This document shows positions 31,136 to 39,260 of a stretch of 39,260 nucleotides of DNA, in pieces. A program made the position numbers and the translations under genes. Within the stretch, counting starts at the first letter, position 1, and the number at the start of each line of letters is the position of its first letter. The stretch is from JANNAV01 sp031384695 (lineage in GTDB: Bacteria; Pseudomonadota; Alphaproteobacteria; Rhodobacterales; Rhodobacteraceae), in assembly GCA_031384695.1 (NCBI GenBank), contig JANNAV010000177.1, positions 1 to 39,260 on the forward strand. Direction: 5' to 3'. Below the pieces are notes generated by a model, which worked only from the letters and a program-made list of their open reading frames with translations, was not told where the DNA came from and searched no databases.

Positions 31136-32224
31136 ATGAACATTCATCTGTCCGATACCAACATCACGCCAGACCGGGCGGCGGCCGAGGCGGCGCTGGC
31201 CACGTTGCGGCACTGGGCCGCGCGGGCGAGCGATGCCGAGGTGGTGGCGCTGGACCCTGCGGCGGGGGCCATGCTGGGGCAGGGCTATCCGCTGCTGTCG
31301 CGCGCCTATCCCGAAGGCTTCCGCGCCGATGCCGCCTACAAGGCCAGCCTGCCCGATCTGCAAAACGGCCCGGCCAGCCTGATCGTCGGCGCGCGGCAAG
31401 TGATCCAGCATGTGGGTATTTCCAACTTTCGTCTGCCCATCCGCTACCGCACGCGCAACAACGGCGATGTGAACCTTGAAACCTCGGTCACCGGCAGCGT
31501 CAGCCTTGAAGCCGAAAAGAAGGGCATCAACATGAGCCGCATCATGCGGTCTTTCTACGCCCATTCCGAGCGCGATTTCAGCTTTGAAGTGATCGACCAT
31601 GCGCTGGCCGATTACATGCGCGATCTGGGCAGCTTTGACGCCCGCATCCAGATGCGGTTTTCCTTTCCGGTCAAGGTGGAAAGCCTGCGCTCGGGGCTTT
31701 CCGGCTGGCAATACTATGATATTGCTTTGGAACTGGTGGAAAGTGCCGGGGTGCGCAAGAAGATCATGCATCTTGATTTCGTCTATTCCAGCACCTGCCC
31801 CTGTTCGCTGGAACTGTCCGAGCATGCCCGTATGACGCGCGGCCAACTGGCGACACCGCATTCTCAACGCTCGGTGGCGCGGATTTCGGTGGAGGTGCGG
31901 GGCGACAAATGCCTGTGGTTCGAAGATCTGATCGGCCTTGCCCGTGCCGCCGTGCCGACTGAGACGCAAGTGATGGTCAAGCGCGAAGACGAGCAGGCCT
32001 TTGCCGAACTGAACGCCGCCAACCCGATTTTTGTCGAGGATGCGGCGCGCAGTTTCTGTGCCGCCTTGCAGGACGATCCGCGCATCGGCGATTTCCGTAT
32101 TGTCGCCAGCCATCAGGAATCGCTGCACAGCCATGATGCGGTTTCCGTGCTGACCGAAGGCCCCACCTTTGCCGCCGAAAGCCTGGACCCAAAGCTGTTT
32201 GCCAGCCTTTATCATGTTGGCTGA
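31136..32224 (+). CDS. folE2: GTP cyclohydrolase FolE2 (type IB)
   Basis: A 362-residue enzyme that converts GTP to 7,8-dihydroneopterin triphosphate for folate (and queuosine-like) synthesis; FolE2 can use metals other than zinc. Family traits: MSRIMRSFYAHS, a metal-binding site around STCPCSLELSEHARM with cysteine and glutamate, TPHSQRSVARISVEV, ETQVMVKREDEQAFAE, FRIVASHQESLHSHDAVS. I start at ATG 31136. No Zur-type palindrome is obvious upstream. Ends just at a 13-bp triplicated repeat. 130 bp after metZ. Confidence 0.95.
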   Translation: MNIHLSDTNITPDRAAAEAALATLRHWAARASDAEVVALDPAAGAMLGQGYPLLSRAYPEGFRADAAYKASLPDLQNGPASLIVGARQVIQHVGISNFRLPIRYRTRNNGDVNLETSVTGSVSLEAEKKGINMSRIMRSFYAHSERDFSFEVIDHALADYMRDLGSFDARIQMRFSFPVKVESLRSGLSGWQYYDIALELVESAGVRKKIMHLDFVYSSTCPCSLELSEHARMTRGQLATPHSQRSVARISVEVRGDKCLWFEDLIGLARAAVPTETQVMVKREDEQAFAELNAANPIFVEDAARSFCAALQDDPRIGDFRIVASHQESLHSHDAVSVLTEGPTFAAESLDPKLFASLYHVG

Positions 32225-32258
32225 GACGGGGCGCTGAGACGGGGCGCTGAGACGGGGC
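32220..32258 (+). repeat. Three 13-bp tandem repeats after folE2
   Basis: Three perfect copies of GCTGAGACGGGGC at 32220, 32233 and 32246. The first includes the stop codon of folE2, so the unit probably arose by local duplication of the gene's last bases. Confidence 0.9.
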
Positions 32259-32317
32259 GCTGGTGGATCGTTGGCGGCGAATTGACGAACCACGCCCGCG
32301 CGGGTATCTGCGCTGGG

Positions 32318-33766
32318 ATGATAGACCTTCGCCCCATCGTCTATGTTGTCGGGCGCATCCTGATCGTGCTGGCGATCACGATGCTGGCCCCGGCGGTGAT
32401 TGACTACCGCAACGGCTCGCACAACGGCGCAGATTTCTTGCAGGCGGCGTTGCTGACCGGGGGCTTGGGTGGCCTCTTGGCGTTGGCCACCGCGAACGGG
32501 CTGGCCAAGGGTCTTGAGATGCGGCAGGCCTATCTTCTGACGGTGGCGATCTGGGGGTTTGTGCCGCTGTTCGGCGCGTTGCCCTTCATGCTGGGCGCAC
32601 CGCATCTGAGCCTGACCGACGCCTATTTCGAGGCAGTATCGGGCATCACCACCACCGGATCGACGGTGATCGTGGGGCTGGATACCCTGCCCGACGGGAT
32701 GAACCTTTGGCGCGGCATGCTGAACTGGCTGGGCGGGCTGGGGATCGCCTTTGTCGCGATGATCTTTCTGCCGGTGCTACGGGTGGGGGGGATGCAGTAT
32801 TTCCGCACCGAGGGTTTTGATACCTTTGGCAAGGCCCTGCCGCGTGCCACCGACATCGCGCGGCAGTTGCTGATCGTTTATGCCGGGCTGACGGTGGCCT
32901 GCATTGCCACCTATGCGGTGATCGGGATGACGCCGCTGGATGCCATCGTCAACGGCTTTGCCAGCATCGCCACCGGAGGATTCTCGCCGTCTGACATCTC
33001 GTTTTCGAAATACAGCGGCATTGCCGAGTATGCGGGCGGCGTGTTCATGATTCTGGCCAGCCTGCCCTATATCCGCTATGTGCAGCTGATCGGCGGCTCT
33101 GCCCGGCCGCTGCTGACCGACAGCCAGATGCTGGGCTATCTGAAAATCATCGCGGTGGCGGTGCTGGCGGTGACGCTGTGGCGGGTGCTGACCTCGGATA
33201 TGGCGCTGGAACCCGCGTTCCGCGAGACTTTTTTCAACCTGATCTCGGTGGTGTCGGGCACCGGATTCTTCTCCGGCAGCTTTTCCGGCTGGGGCGGATT
33301 TTCGATGCTGGTGGCCTTTGTGGTGGGCGTGATCGGCGGTTGTTCCGGCTCCAGTTCGGGGGGGCTGACGGTGTTCCGGGTGCAGGTGACGGCGCTGGCG
33401 CTGGCGGCGCAGATCCGGCAGATCGCCACGCCAAGCCGGGTGGTGACGGTGAAATACGACGGCCGCATCGTGGGCGAAGACGTGATGAGTGGCATCATCC
33501 TGTTCGTGACCGGGTATATTTTTCTGATTGGCATCATGACGGTGGCGATGACGATGGTGGGGGTGGATCCGATTTCGGCCTTGTTCGGGGTTTGGACGTC
33601 GATCGGCAATATCGGCTATGGCTATGGCCCGCTGACCCTGCGCACCGGCACGTTTGTCGATTTTCCGGTGGCCGCCAAGTGGATACTGATCGTGGTGATG
33701 CTGATGGGGCGGCTGGGGCTGCTGGCGATACTGGTGATCGGATTGCCGCGCTTCTGGCGGCCCTGA
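32318..33766 (+). CDS. trkH: TrkH-type potassium uptake protein
   Basis: A 482-residue membrane protein of the TrkH/KtrB K+ transporter family, expected to work with a TrkA-like NAD-binding gating subunit (not in the window). Repeated P-loop-like segments with glycine filter residues: EAVSGITTTGSTV, FASIATGGFSPSD, SVVSGTGFFSG, and GVWTSIGNIGYGYG. Ten or more membrane helices. I start at ATG 32318; the TTG at 32282 would add a soluble leader. RBS weak. Single gene. Confidence 0.93.
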   Translation: MIDLRPIVYVVGRILIVLAITMLAPAVIDYRNGSHNGADFLQAALLTGGLGGLLALATANGLAKGLEMRQAYLLTVAIWGFVPLFGALPFMLGAPHLSLTDAYFEAVSGITTTGSTVIVGLDTLPDGMNLWRGMLNWLGGLGIAFVAMIFLPVLRVGGMQYFRTEGFDTFGKALPRATDIARQLLIVYAGLTVACIATYAVIGMTPLDAIVNGFASIATGGFSPSDISFSKYSGIAEYAGGVFMILASLPYIRYVQLIGGSARPLLTDSQMLGYLKIIAVAVLAVTLWRVLTSDMALEPAFRETFFNLISVVSGTGFFSGSFSGWGGFSMLVAFVVGVIGGCSGSSSGGLTVFRVQVTALALAAQIRQIATPSRVVTVKYDGRIVGEDVMSGIILFVTGYIFLIGIMTVAMTMVGVDPISALFGVWTSIGNIGYGYGPLTLRTGTFVDFPVAAKWILIVVMLMGRLGLLAILVIGLPRFWRP

Positions 33767-33813
33767 TGCGGGTTGAATCCTGAGGGATTCAAAGCCATTT
33801 CTTTGAATGATGC

Positions 33814-33936
33814 GCTCCGAACCGATCTGAAAACGCTCCGGTGGAGCGTTCGGGGCGATGGCCCCTTGCTTGATTGAAATTAAATCCGGCACGAAACAGT
33901 GGGGGAAGGGGGAGCGTTTCCAGATCGGTTCAGGGC
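33814..33936. repeat. Inverted-repeat element, candidate MITE
   Basis: A 26-bp sequence at 33814-33839 (CTCCGAACCGATCTGAAAAC core) is repeated inverted at 33911-33936 with three differences. Near the left end CGCTCC-GGT-GGAGCG makes a hairpin. The inner 70 bp have no gene. The left-end sequence matches other dispersed copies (12271-12297, 1699-1719 inverted). Confidence 0.65.
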
Positions 33937-33977
33937 ATTGCTGCCCGGGTCGGCCCCGGTTCCTGAGCTGTGCCGCC

Positions 33978-35738
33978 CTATTCCCAGCACGACACCAGCA
34001 CTGTCATCCCCAATGCGGCGGCGTTCAGCGCGTCGGGCGTGGCGACATCGGTGCGCGCAGCACTGGTCGGGGTGATCCCCGCCGCCGCCAGCCGCGCCAG
34101 AATGGCCGTGCCCGAGGCGAAGAACGCCACCCCCTCGGGCAGGGTTCTGGCGGCGCCCAAAGCATCGGGCAGCAGCATCCCCAGCACCGCCCCGCTTTTG
34201 TCCACCACCGGCCCGCCGACATCGCCCGGCAGCACCGGGGCTGCAAGGCGGCCGATCCCCGGCTCTCCGGCAAGGCCGCTATCCGCCTCGAAGGTGCCAA
34301 AGGTCAGCACCGGCGCCGACAGCTTTTCGCCGTAGGAATAACCCGAAACCATGATCCCGGCCCCCACGCGCGGCGCGGCATTCTGAAACTGCGCCACGGC
34401 GGGCGGCGCCACCGGCGTTTGCGGGGTGAGCACCGCATAGCCGCCCGCCACGTCGGTGAAGGCGACAGTGGCCGGGATGCTGCCCTCGATGGTGATCTCG
34501 CGGCAACTGGCAACCGTGGCCGCTGTGGTCAGCACCCGCCCGCTGGCATCAAGGAAAAACCCCGAGGCCGAGGCAATGGGCCTGCGCACCTCAAGCCCCG
34601 CCAACAGGCCCGCCCGGGTGCCCGCATCCAAAGCCACCAGCCCCGGATCCAGCGCCTTGTCGCCCGCCGGACGGAACGAGGCCTGCAGCACCGGCAATAT
34701 CCGCGCCATCCGTGCCGCATCGCCCGGGTTCCAGATCACCATATAGCCTTTGATCTGCCCGCCTTTGGCCGCCGCATAGGCATAGCTTTCAACGCTGTCG
34801 CCAACGCCGCTGATGGTGAAAGATTGCGCGTCCAACTGGCGCGCGCCGTTGGCGGGCACCACCGCCAGCGTCTGCAACACATCGTAAAGCCCGGCAAGGG
34901 TGGCGCTGTCGCCCGGTTCGGAAATCAGGATCACCCGCAGGTTCGAGCCACCTTTGGCGTTGAAATGCACGAAGGGCGGCTCGTAATGATCGAACGCCAC
35001 CAGCGACATCGGCAAGGTGATCTCGATCCCCGCCTCGGCCTCGGTCACGGTTTCAAAGCCGAACTCGGCCTGATCCGCCGCGAAATTGCTGATCAGCGTC
35101 GCGCGCTGGCGACTGGTCAGCACGCCCGTCGGCTCGAACCCGCCCGCCGATTGCCATGCTGCCATCGAGGTGCGCGTGCCCGGCCCGAAAGCGCCATCAA
35201 TCGCCGAGGTGTAAAACCCGTACCAACGCAGCGCCTCTTGCAGATCCTCGCGCGCATCGCGGTCAAGCGCCGCCTCGCCCCGGCGGGCCTCACTGGCGGT
35301 TTCATCGGGTTCGGGTGCCAGTTCGGGTGCCAGTTCGGGAACCGCCGCGATGGCCGGATCAGCGACAGGCTCCACTGGCACCAATTCCGGCACCAGTTCT
35401 GGTACACTCGCGCCAATCGGCCAGAACTGCTGGATATGCGCCGCGCCATCCGAGATGAAACTGTCGGCCGGGATCAGGTTTTCGCGCTTGAGCGATACCA
35501 GTTGCCCCGCCGCCGCTGCGGGCGAATAGGGGCCAAGCACCACGGCATACCAGCCCGAATTCAACTGAAACCCTGCGGTATCGGGAAACAGCGCCGCATA
35601 GGCCTGCGCGCGTTCCTCGGCCCCGGCAAGGCTGGGCTGGGCTTCGATCTGCAACCAGGCCTGTTCTTGTGCGCCGGCCCCCCGGGCGAAACCGAAGGCG
35701 GCCAGAAAGCCCATCAACAGAACTGCAAATCTCATCAT
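33978..35738 (-). CDS. SPOR/peptidoglycan-binding protein with an inactive trypsin-like domain
   Basis: A 586-residue periplasmic protein. Order: signal peptide (MRFAVLLMGFLAAFGFARGA), a SPOR-like domain (about 25-110: WLQIEAQPSLAGAEERAQAY ... GWYAVVLGPYSPAAA), a Pro/Glu/Val linker built of short repeats (PELVPELVPVEPVADP, PELAPELAPEP), a peptidoglycan-binding domain (LQEALRWYGFYTSAIDGAFG then PGTRTSMAAWQ), a middle unknown domain, and a C-terminal trypsin-like domain. The catalytic triad is absent: where TNAHVV is expected it reads TTAATVAS (no His), the Asp position is in GGYAVL, and GDSGGPV is GDVGGPV (Ser to Val). A pseudo-protease, perhaps a binding scaffold at the cell wall. Start 35738 or 35735. 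Confidence 0.85.
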   Translation of the reverse strand: MMRFAVLLMGFLAAFGFARGAGAQEQAWLQIEAQPSLAGAEERAQAYAALFPDTAGFQLNSGWYAVVLGPYSPAAAAGQLVSLKRENLIPADSFISDGAAHIQQFWPIGASVPELVPELVPVEPVADPAIAAVPELAPELAPEPDETASEARRGEAALDRDAREDLQEALRWYGFYTSAIDGAFGPGTRTSMAAWQSAGGFEPTGVLTSRQRATLISNFAADQAEFGFETVTEAEAGIEITLPMSLVAFDHYEPPFVHFNAKGGSNLRVILISEPGDSATLAGLYDVLQTLAVVPANGARQLDAQSFTISGVGDSVESYAYAAAKGGQIKGYMVIWNPGDAARMARILPVLQASFRPAGDKALDPGLVALDAGTRAGLLAGLEVRRPIASASGFFLDASGRVLTTAATVASCREITIEGSIPATVAFTDVAGGYAVLTPQTPVAPPAVAQFQNAAPRVGAGIMVSGYSYGEKLSAPVLTFGTFEADSGLAGEPGIGRLAAPVLPGDVGGPVVDKSGAVLGMLLPDALGAARTLPEGVAFFASGTAILARLAAAGITPTSAARTDVATPDALNAAALGMTVLVSCWE

Positions 35739-35786
35739 CGCTTCAACCTTGCCACAAGATGCGCCAACCACCAATTTTGCCAGACT

Positions 35787-35891
35787 CTAAAGCGGTTCGG
35801 GTTCAGATGAAATCGGAAACCGCTGCCTCTCGTTTCACTCGACCGCGTTTTTGCGATGTTCTTGTTTCCGTCAAAACCCAAACCGCTGTAT
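35787..35891. repeat. MITE-like element related to the 114-bp repeats
   Basis: About 105 bp with inverted ends: AAAGCGGTTCGGGTT on the left, AACCCAAACCGCTGTATC on the right, reverse complementary apart from a few bases. The end motif (T)ACAGCGGTTTG is shared with copy B of the 114-bp repeat (23849-23962), while the inside differs. Lies between the pseudo-protease gene and glyQ. Confidence 0.6.
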
Positions 35892-36006
35892 CAGACGCCC
35901 CGCCGGATGCACGCGCCAACTGCTGCCACCCCGCGTTGCGGCATTTCACGGCATTGACGCCTCGCCGCCTCTTGCCTAAGGAAGGGGGGCATTTCAAGAG
36001 GCACCG

Positions 36007-36966
36007 ATGTCTGACGCCGTAATTCCGCCGCGAAGCTTTCAGGAGATCATCCTGAGGTTGCAAACCTACTGGGCGGCGCAGGGCTGTGCGGTGCTGCAAC
36101 CCTATGATCTGGAGGTGGGGGCGGGCACCTTTCACCCGGCCACCACGCTGCGGGCGCTGGGCTCCAAACCCTGGGCCGTGGCCTATGTGCAACCCTCGCG
36201 GCGGCCCACCGACGGGCGGTACGGCGAAAACCCCAACCGGTTGCAGCATTACTATCAGTTTCAGGTGCTGATCAAACCCTCGCCCCCCGATTTGCAGGAT
36301 CTCTACCTCGGCTCGCTTGCCGCCATCGGCATCGACAGCGCCCTGCATGACATCCGCTTTGTGGAGGATGATTGGGAAAGCCCCACCCTTGGCGCCTGGG
36401 GCTTGGGTTGGGAGATCTGGTGCGACGGCATGGAAGTGTCGCAATTCACCTATTTTCAGCAGGTCGGCGGCCACGATTGCAAACCGGTGTCGGGCGAGCT
36501 GACCTACGGCCTTGAACGGCTGGCGATGTATGTGCTGGGGGTGGATCATGTCATGGACATGCCGTTCAACGATCCCTCGGCCCCGATCCCGATGCTTTAC
36601 GGCGATGTGTTCCGGCAAACCGAGCAGGAATATTCGCGCTGGAATTTCGATCAGGCCGATACCGCCGCCCTGTTGCAGCATTTCATCGATGCCGAGGCCG
36701 AATGCGCCCGCACCCTTGCCGCCGACCCGGTGGATAAGGCGGGCCGCACCATCATCATGGCGCATCCCGCCTATGATCAATGCATCAAGGCGAGCCATAT
36801 CTTCAACCTGCTGGATGCGCGCGGGGTGATTTCGGTCACCGAACGGCAGGCCTATATCGGCCGGGTGCGCGCCCTTGCCAAGGCCTGCGCCGATGCGTTC
36901 CGGCTGACGCCCGCAGGCGCGGACGCCGATCCGGTTGCGGAACTGCTGGCAGGGGCAAGCGCGTGA
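36007..36966 (+). CDS. glyQ: Glycyl-tRNA synthetase alpha subunit
   Basis: A 319-residue catalytic subunit of the alpha2-beta2 glycyl-tRNA synthetase. Motifs: FQEIILRLQTYWAAQGCAVL, LEVGAGTFHPATTLRALG, YVQPSRRPTDGRYGENPNRL, QHYYQFQVLIKPSP, FVEDDWESPTLGAWGLGWE, and FTYFQQVGG. Full length. AAGAGG lies just before the ATG. Its GTGA stop overlaps the start of the next gene. The tRNA charged by this enzyme includes the tRNA-Gly(UCC) at 9879-9952. Confidence 0.98.
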   Translation: MSDAVIPPRSFQEIILRLQTYWAAQGCAVLQPYDLEVGAGTFHPATTLRALGSKPWAVAYVQPSRRPTDGRYGENPNRLQHYYQFQVLIKPSPPDLQDLYLGSLAAIGIDSALHDIRFVEDDWESPTLGAWGLGWEIWCDGMEVSQFTYFQQVGGHDCKPVSGELTYGLERLAMYVLGVDHVMDMPFNDPSAPIPMLYGDVFRQTEQEYSRWNFDQADTAALLQHFIDAEAECARTLAADPVDKAGRTIIMAHPAYDQCIKASHIFNLLDARGVISVTERQAYIGRVRALAKACADAFRLTPAGADADPVAELLAGASA

Positions 36967-37436
36967 ATGGTAAAATCGTCGGAGGGTTTCTGGTGCTGAC
37001 GGGGGCTGTCGCGGGCATAGCGATGTATTGGTTGCAGGTGTATGCCTTTTACGAACCGGTGGTGTTTCGCCCCGGTGCCGAGATTCTGCTGACCCCGATT
37101 GTCGGCGGCACCCCCGAGCCGATCCTTGCCGAGGGCGTCTCGGGCATCGACGCCGCCTCCTCGCCCCTGCGGTTCCGTGCCTGCTTTACCACACCGCTGA
37201 CCCAGGCCATGCTGACCGAGACCTACCGAGTCTATGAGGGTGCCGTCCCCACCATCGCCCCCGGCTGGTTCGATTGCTTTGACGCCGAACGCATCGGGGC
37301 TGCCCTTGAGGTGGGCGAGGCCATCGCCTTCCTGTCGCAGGCCGGCATCGCCCCGCAGATAGACCGCGTGGTGGCGGTGTTCCCCGATGGTCGCGCCTAT
37401 GCCTGGCATCAGTTGCAACCGCAAGGCGGCGAATAA
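36963..37436 (+). CDS. DUF6446-like membrane-anchored protein between glyQ and glyS
   Basis: A 157-residue protein with an N-terminal membrane helix (VNGKIVGGFLVLTGAVAGIA) and a periplasmic remainder with two Cys (RFRACFTTPLTQAM, GWFDCFDAERIGAAL). The start is a GTG that overlaps the glyQ stop (GTGA). I believe it to be the DUF6446 family of Rhodobacterales, from memory only; its function is unknown. Position in a glyQ-X-Y-glyS operon suggests conserved linkage. Confidence 0.8.
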   Translation: MNGKIVGGFLVLTGAVAGIAMYWLQVYAFYEPVVFRPGAEILLTPIVGGTPEPILAEGVSGIDAASSPLRFRACFTTPLTQAMLTETYRVYEGAVPTIAPGWFDCFDAERIGAALEVGEAIAFLSQAGIAPQIDRVVAVFPDGRAYAWHQLQPQGGE

Positions 37437-37546
37437 CCCAAAGCCACCGCGCCGCAGATCGGGGCCAGATTTGGGTGGATTGCCGCGCCCCAACCCGATA
37501 TGTTGCGCCTAACTGCTGCACGCTGGCGCGCAAAACGGGTGGGATC

Positions 37547-38254
37547 ATGGCCAAAAGCAAAGACGACGCGCCCAAGGCGGAAGGCACCTTCAAACGCGCC
37601 GCGCGCGAGGCGCAGGAAGCCGCCGGTGGCCACAAGATCGAGGCCGAAGGCTATGCCCTCTATCAATACCCCGATTACGACACCTACAAATCGGTGCAGA
37701 CGGCGGGCAACAAGGCCAAGCTGTCGCGCCAGTTCGTCAAGCAAAGCCACATCGCACAGCTTGCCACCATGATCAGCGAAAGCCTTGGCAAGGTCAGCTT
37801 TGGCCTCTGCCATGGCACCAGGCGCGGCGCCGAACAGGCTTGGTTCACCGCCAGATTGCCCGGCAACCCCGAGGTGATCGGCACCGAAATCTCGGATACT
37901 GCCAGCCAGTTCGCCAAAACCGTGCAGTGGGATTTCCACGAGGTGAACCCCGATTGGCACGCCCGCGCCGATTTCGTCTATTCCAACTCCTGGGATCACG
38001 CCTTTGACCCCACCAAGGCGTTTGCCGCCTGGTTCGACGCCCTGCGCCCCGGCGGCCTGATGCTGCTCGATCACACCAAGGATCAGACCCCCGAAACCAG
38101 CAACGCGCTTGATCCCTTCGGCACCTCGCTGGAGCGGCTGGAGAAACTGCTGACCGATGAGTTTGGCAGCCGTGGCCGCCTGCGCCCGACGCTCGATTTC
38201 CGCGGCAACCCCGAATACCGCGCCTGCGTGGTGGTGTTCGAAAAGAACGCCTGA
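37547..38254 (+). CDS. SAM-dependent methyltransferase-like protein between glyQ and glyS
   Basis: A 235-residue soluble protein. The middle is a class I methyltransferase-like fold: KVSFGLCHGTRRGAEQAWF (motif I region, but with HGTRRG rather than a plain GxGxG), VIGTEISDTA (acidic residue after strand 2), WDFHEVNP, DFVYSNSWDHAFDP and LRPGGLMLLDH. N-terminal 60 residues are helical and charged. No signal peptide. ATG 37547, GGGATC upstream. Substrate not visible. Fourth-position partner of glyQ-DUF6446-like-glyS; might act on tRNA or on a small molecule. Confidence 0.75.
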   Translation: MAKSKDDAPKAEGTFKRAAREAQEAAGGHKIEAEGYALYQYPDYDTYKSVQTAGNKAKLSRQFVKQSHIAQLATMISESLGKVSFGLCHGTRRGAEQAWFTARLPGNPEVIGTEISDTASQFAKTVQWDFHEVNPDWHARADFVYSNSWDHAFDPTKAFAAWFDALRPGGLMLLDHTKDQTPETSNALDPFGTSLERLEKLLTDEFGSRGRLRPTLDFRGNPEYRACVVVFEKNA

Positions 38255-38340
38255 GGCCCGCCACCGAATGCGCCTTCAAAACCGCCCCGAAACGCTTTAA
38301 GGCGCAGCGGACGCAGTCCCGCCGCCAGAAAGACGCCCCC

Positions 38341-39260
38341 ATGCCCGACCTGCTGATCGAGCTTTTCTCCGAAGAGATACCCGCCCGGATGCAAGCCCGC
38401 GCGCGCGATGACCTGAAGAAACTGATCACCGATGGTCTGGTCGAAGCCGGGCTGACCTATGCCTCCGCCGGGGCCTTTTCCACCCCGCGCCGTCTGGTGC
38501 TGGCGGTCGAGGGGCTGACTGCCCTCAGCCCGCCCCGGCGTGAAGAGCGCAAAGGCCCCCGCGCCGATGCCCCGCCCGCCGCCATCGAAGGCTTTCTGCG
38601 TGCCACCGGCCTTGCGCGCGACCAGTTGGAACTGCGCGACGACAAGAAGGCGCAGGTCTACTTCGCTGTGCTGCAAATACCGGGCCGTGCCGCCGGCAGC
38701 ATCGTGGCCGAGGTGCTGGAGGCCACAATCCGCAGTTTTCCCTGGCCAAAATCCATGCGCTGGGGCCGGGGTGCGCTGCGCTGGGTGCGCCCGCTGCACT
38801 CCATCCTGTGCCTGCTGGCGGACGAGGCGGGCGGCCAGATCGTGCCCCTCACCCTTGATGGCATCACCGCAGGCAACACCACCTACGGCCACCGTTTCCT
38901 GAACCCCGGCCCGATCACGGTGCACAACTTCGACGATTACACCACCAAACTCGTCCGCGCCCACGTGGTGCTGGACAGTGCCACCCGCGAGGCCACGATC
39001 TGGCAAGCCGCTGAAAACGCAGCCTTCGCCGCCGGCATGCAGGTGGTGCCCGACGCAGGCCTGCTTGCCGAAGTGGCGGGCCTCGTCGAATGGCCGGTGG
39101 TGCTGATGGGCCGCATCGGCGAGGCGTTTCTGGATCTGCCCGCCGAGGTGCTGCAAACCTCGATGCGGACGCATCAAAAGTTCTTCTCGCTCCGCAACCC
39201 CAAAACCGGCCGCATCGAGGGCTTCATCACCGTCGCCAACACCGAGACCGCCGATCACGG
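38341..39260 (+). CDS. glyS: Glycyl-tRNA synthetase beta subunit (partial, cut by window edge)
   Basis: The first 306 residues of the beta subunit, which binds tRNA-Gly and is needed for the activity of GlyQ. Typical start MPDLLIELFSEEIPARMQAR, then TPRRLVLAVEGL, ERKGPRADAP, FPWPKSMRWG, RPLHSILCLL, TYGHRFLNPGPI, VEWPVVLMGRI and LPAEVLQTSMRTHQKFFSL. The reading frame is open to the last base, so the gene continues outside the window (family length about 690-740). Confidence 0.97.
   Translation, partial: MPDLLIELFSEEIPARMQARARDDLKKLITDGLVEAGLTYASAGAFSTPRRLVLAVEGLTALSPPRREERKGPRADAPPAAIEGFLRATGLARDQLELRDDKKAQVYFAVLQIPGRAAGSIVAEVLEATIRSFPWPKSMRWGRGALRWVRPLHSILCLLADEAGGQIVPLTLDGITAGNTTYGHRFLNPGPITVHNFDDYTTKLVRAHVVLDSATREATIWQAAENAAFAAGMQVVPDAGLLAEVAGLVEWPVVLMGRIGEAFLDLPAEVLQTSMRTHQKFFSLRNPKTGRIEGFITVANTETADH

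Overview
The window is GC-rich chromosomal DNA. It looks like a member of the Rhodobacteraceae or a close relative (Alphaproteobacteria). The evidence is the protein style (RimO, FtsY, FolE2, YciB/IspZ, SRAP, PaiB-like, DUF952, DUF2237), a SAM-II riboswitch in front of metZ (a class typical of alphaproteobacteria), a glyQ/glyS pair with extra genes between them, and many short intergenic repeats of the kind common in this family. Most of it is ordinary housekeeping sequence, with one decayed accessory island.

Layout, left to right. 0.4-4.4 kb: an FAD monooxygenase, a DUF2237 protein, then a leftward three-gene group (two secreted PepSY-like proteins with very long Asp/Gly tails and a membrane-anchored LuxR-type regulator). 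4.2-7.3 kb: a leftward run DUF952 - pyrD - GNAT pseudogene - trpB - small exported peptide, with overlapping or near-overlapping ends. 7.5-9.7 kb: a secreted 5'-nucleotidase and an SRAP (YedK/HMCES) protein. 9.7-12.2 kb: accessory island with a half tRNA-Gly, an intact tRNA-Gly(UCC) in the opposite direction, a frameshifted unknown gene, two small unknown genes, and scraps of IS3 and IS481 elements. 12.4-15.5 kb: rimO, a PaiB-like flavin protein, an AhpD-like protein and a double CDGSH protein. 15.5-21.7 kb (leftward): lysC, a 704-residue RTX-type secreted protein, a bestrophin-like channel coupled to purD. 21.7-28.6 kb: two tiny ORFs leading into xseA, twin MITE-like repeats, an exported unknown protein with an AlkB-like membrane hydroxylase (leftward), ftsY, an array of tandem hairpins, an EamA transporter and yciB. 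28.8-33.8 kb: an unknown membrane protein divergent from the SAM-II/terminator-controlled metZ, then folE2 and a TrkH-type K+ transporter. 34-39 kb: a SPOR/peptidoglycan-binding protein with a catalytically dead trypsin-like domain, then glyQ - DUF6446-like - methyltransferase - glyS (cut by the window edge).

The points most worth a second look are the acidic-tail PepSY/LuxR group, the tRNA-Gly half copy with the decayed island beside it, the hairpin array between ftsY and the EamA gene, the repeat families scattered between genes, the degenerate protease and the two genes inserted in the glyQS operon. All assignments are from reading the sequence and from memory of protein families; no searches were run.
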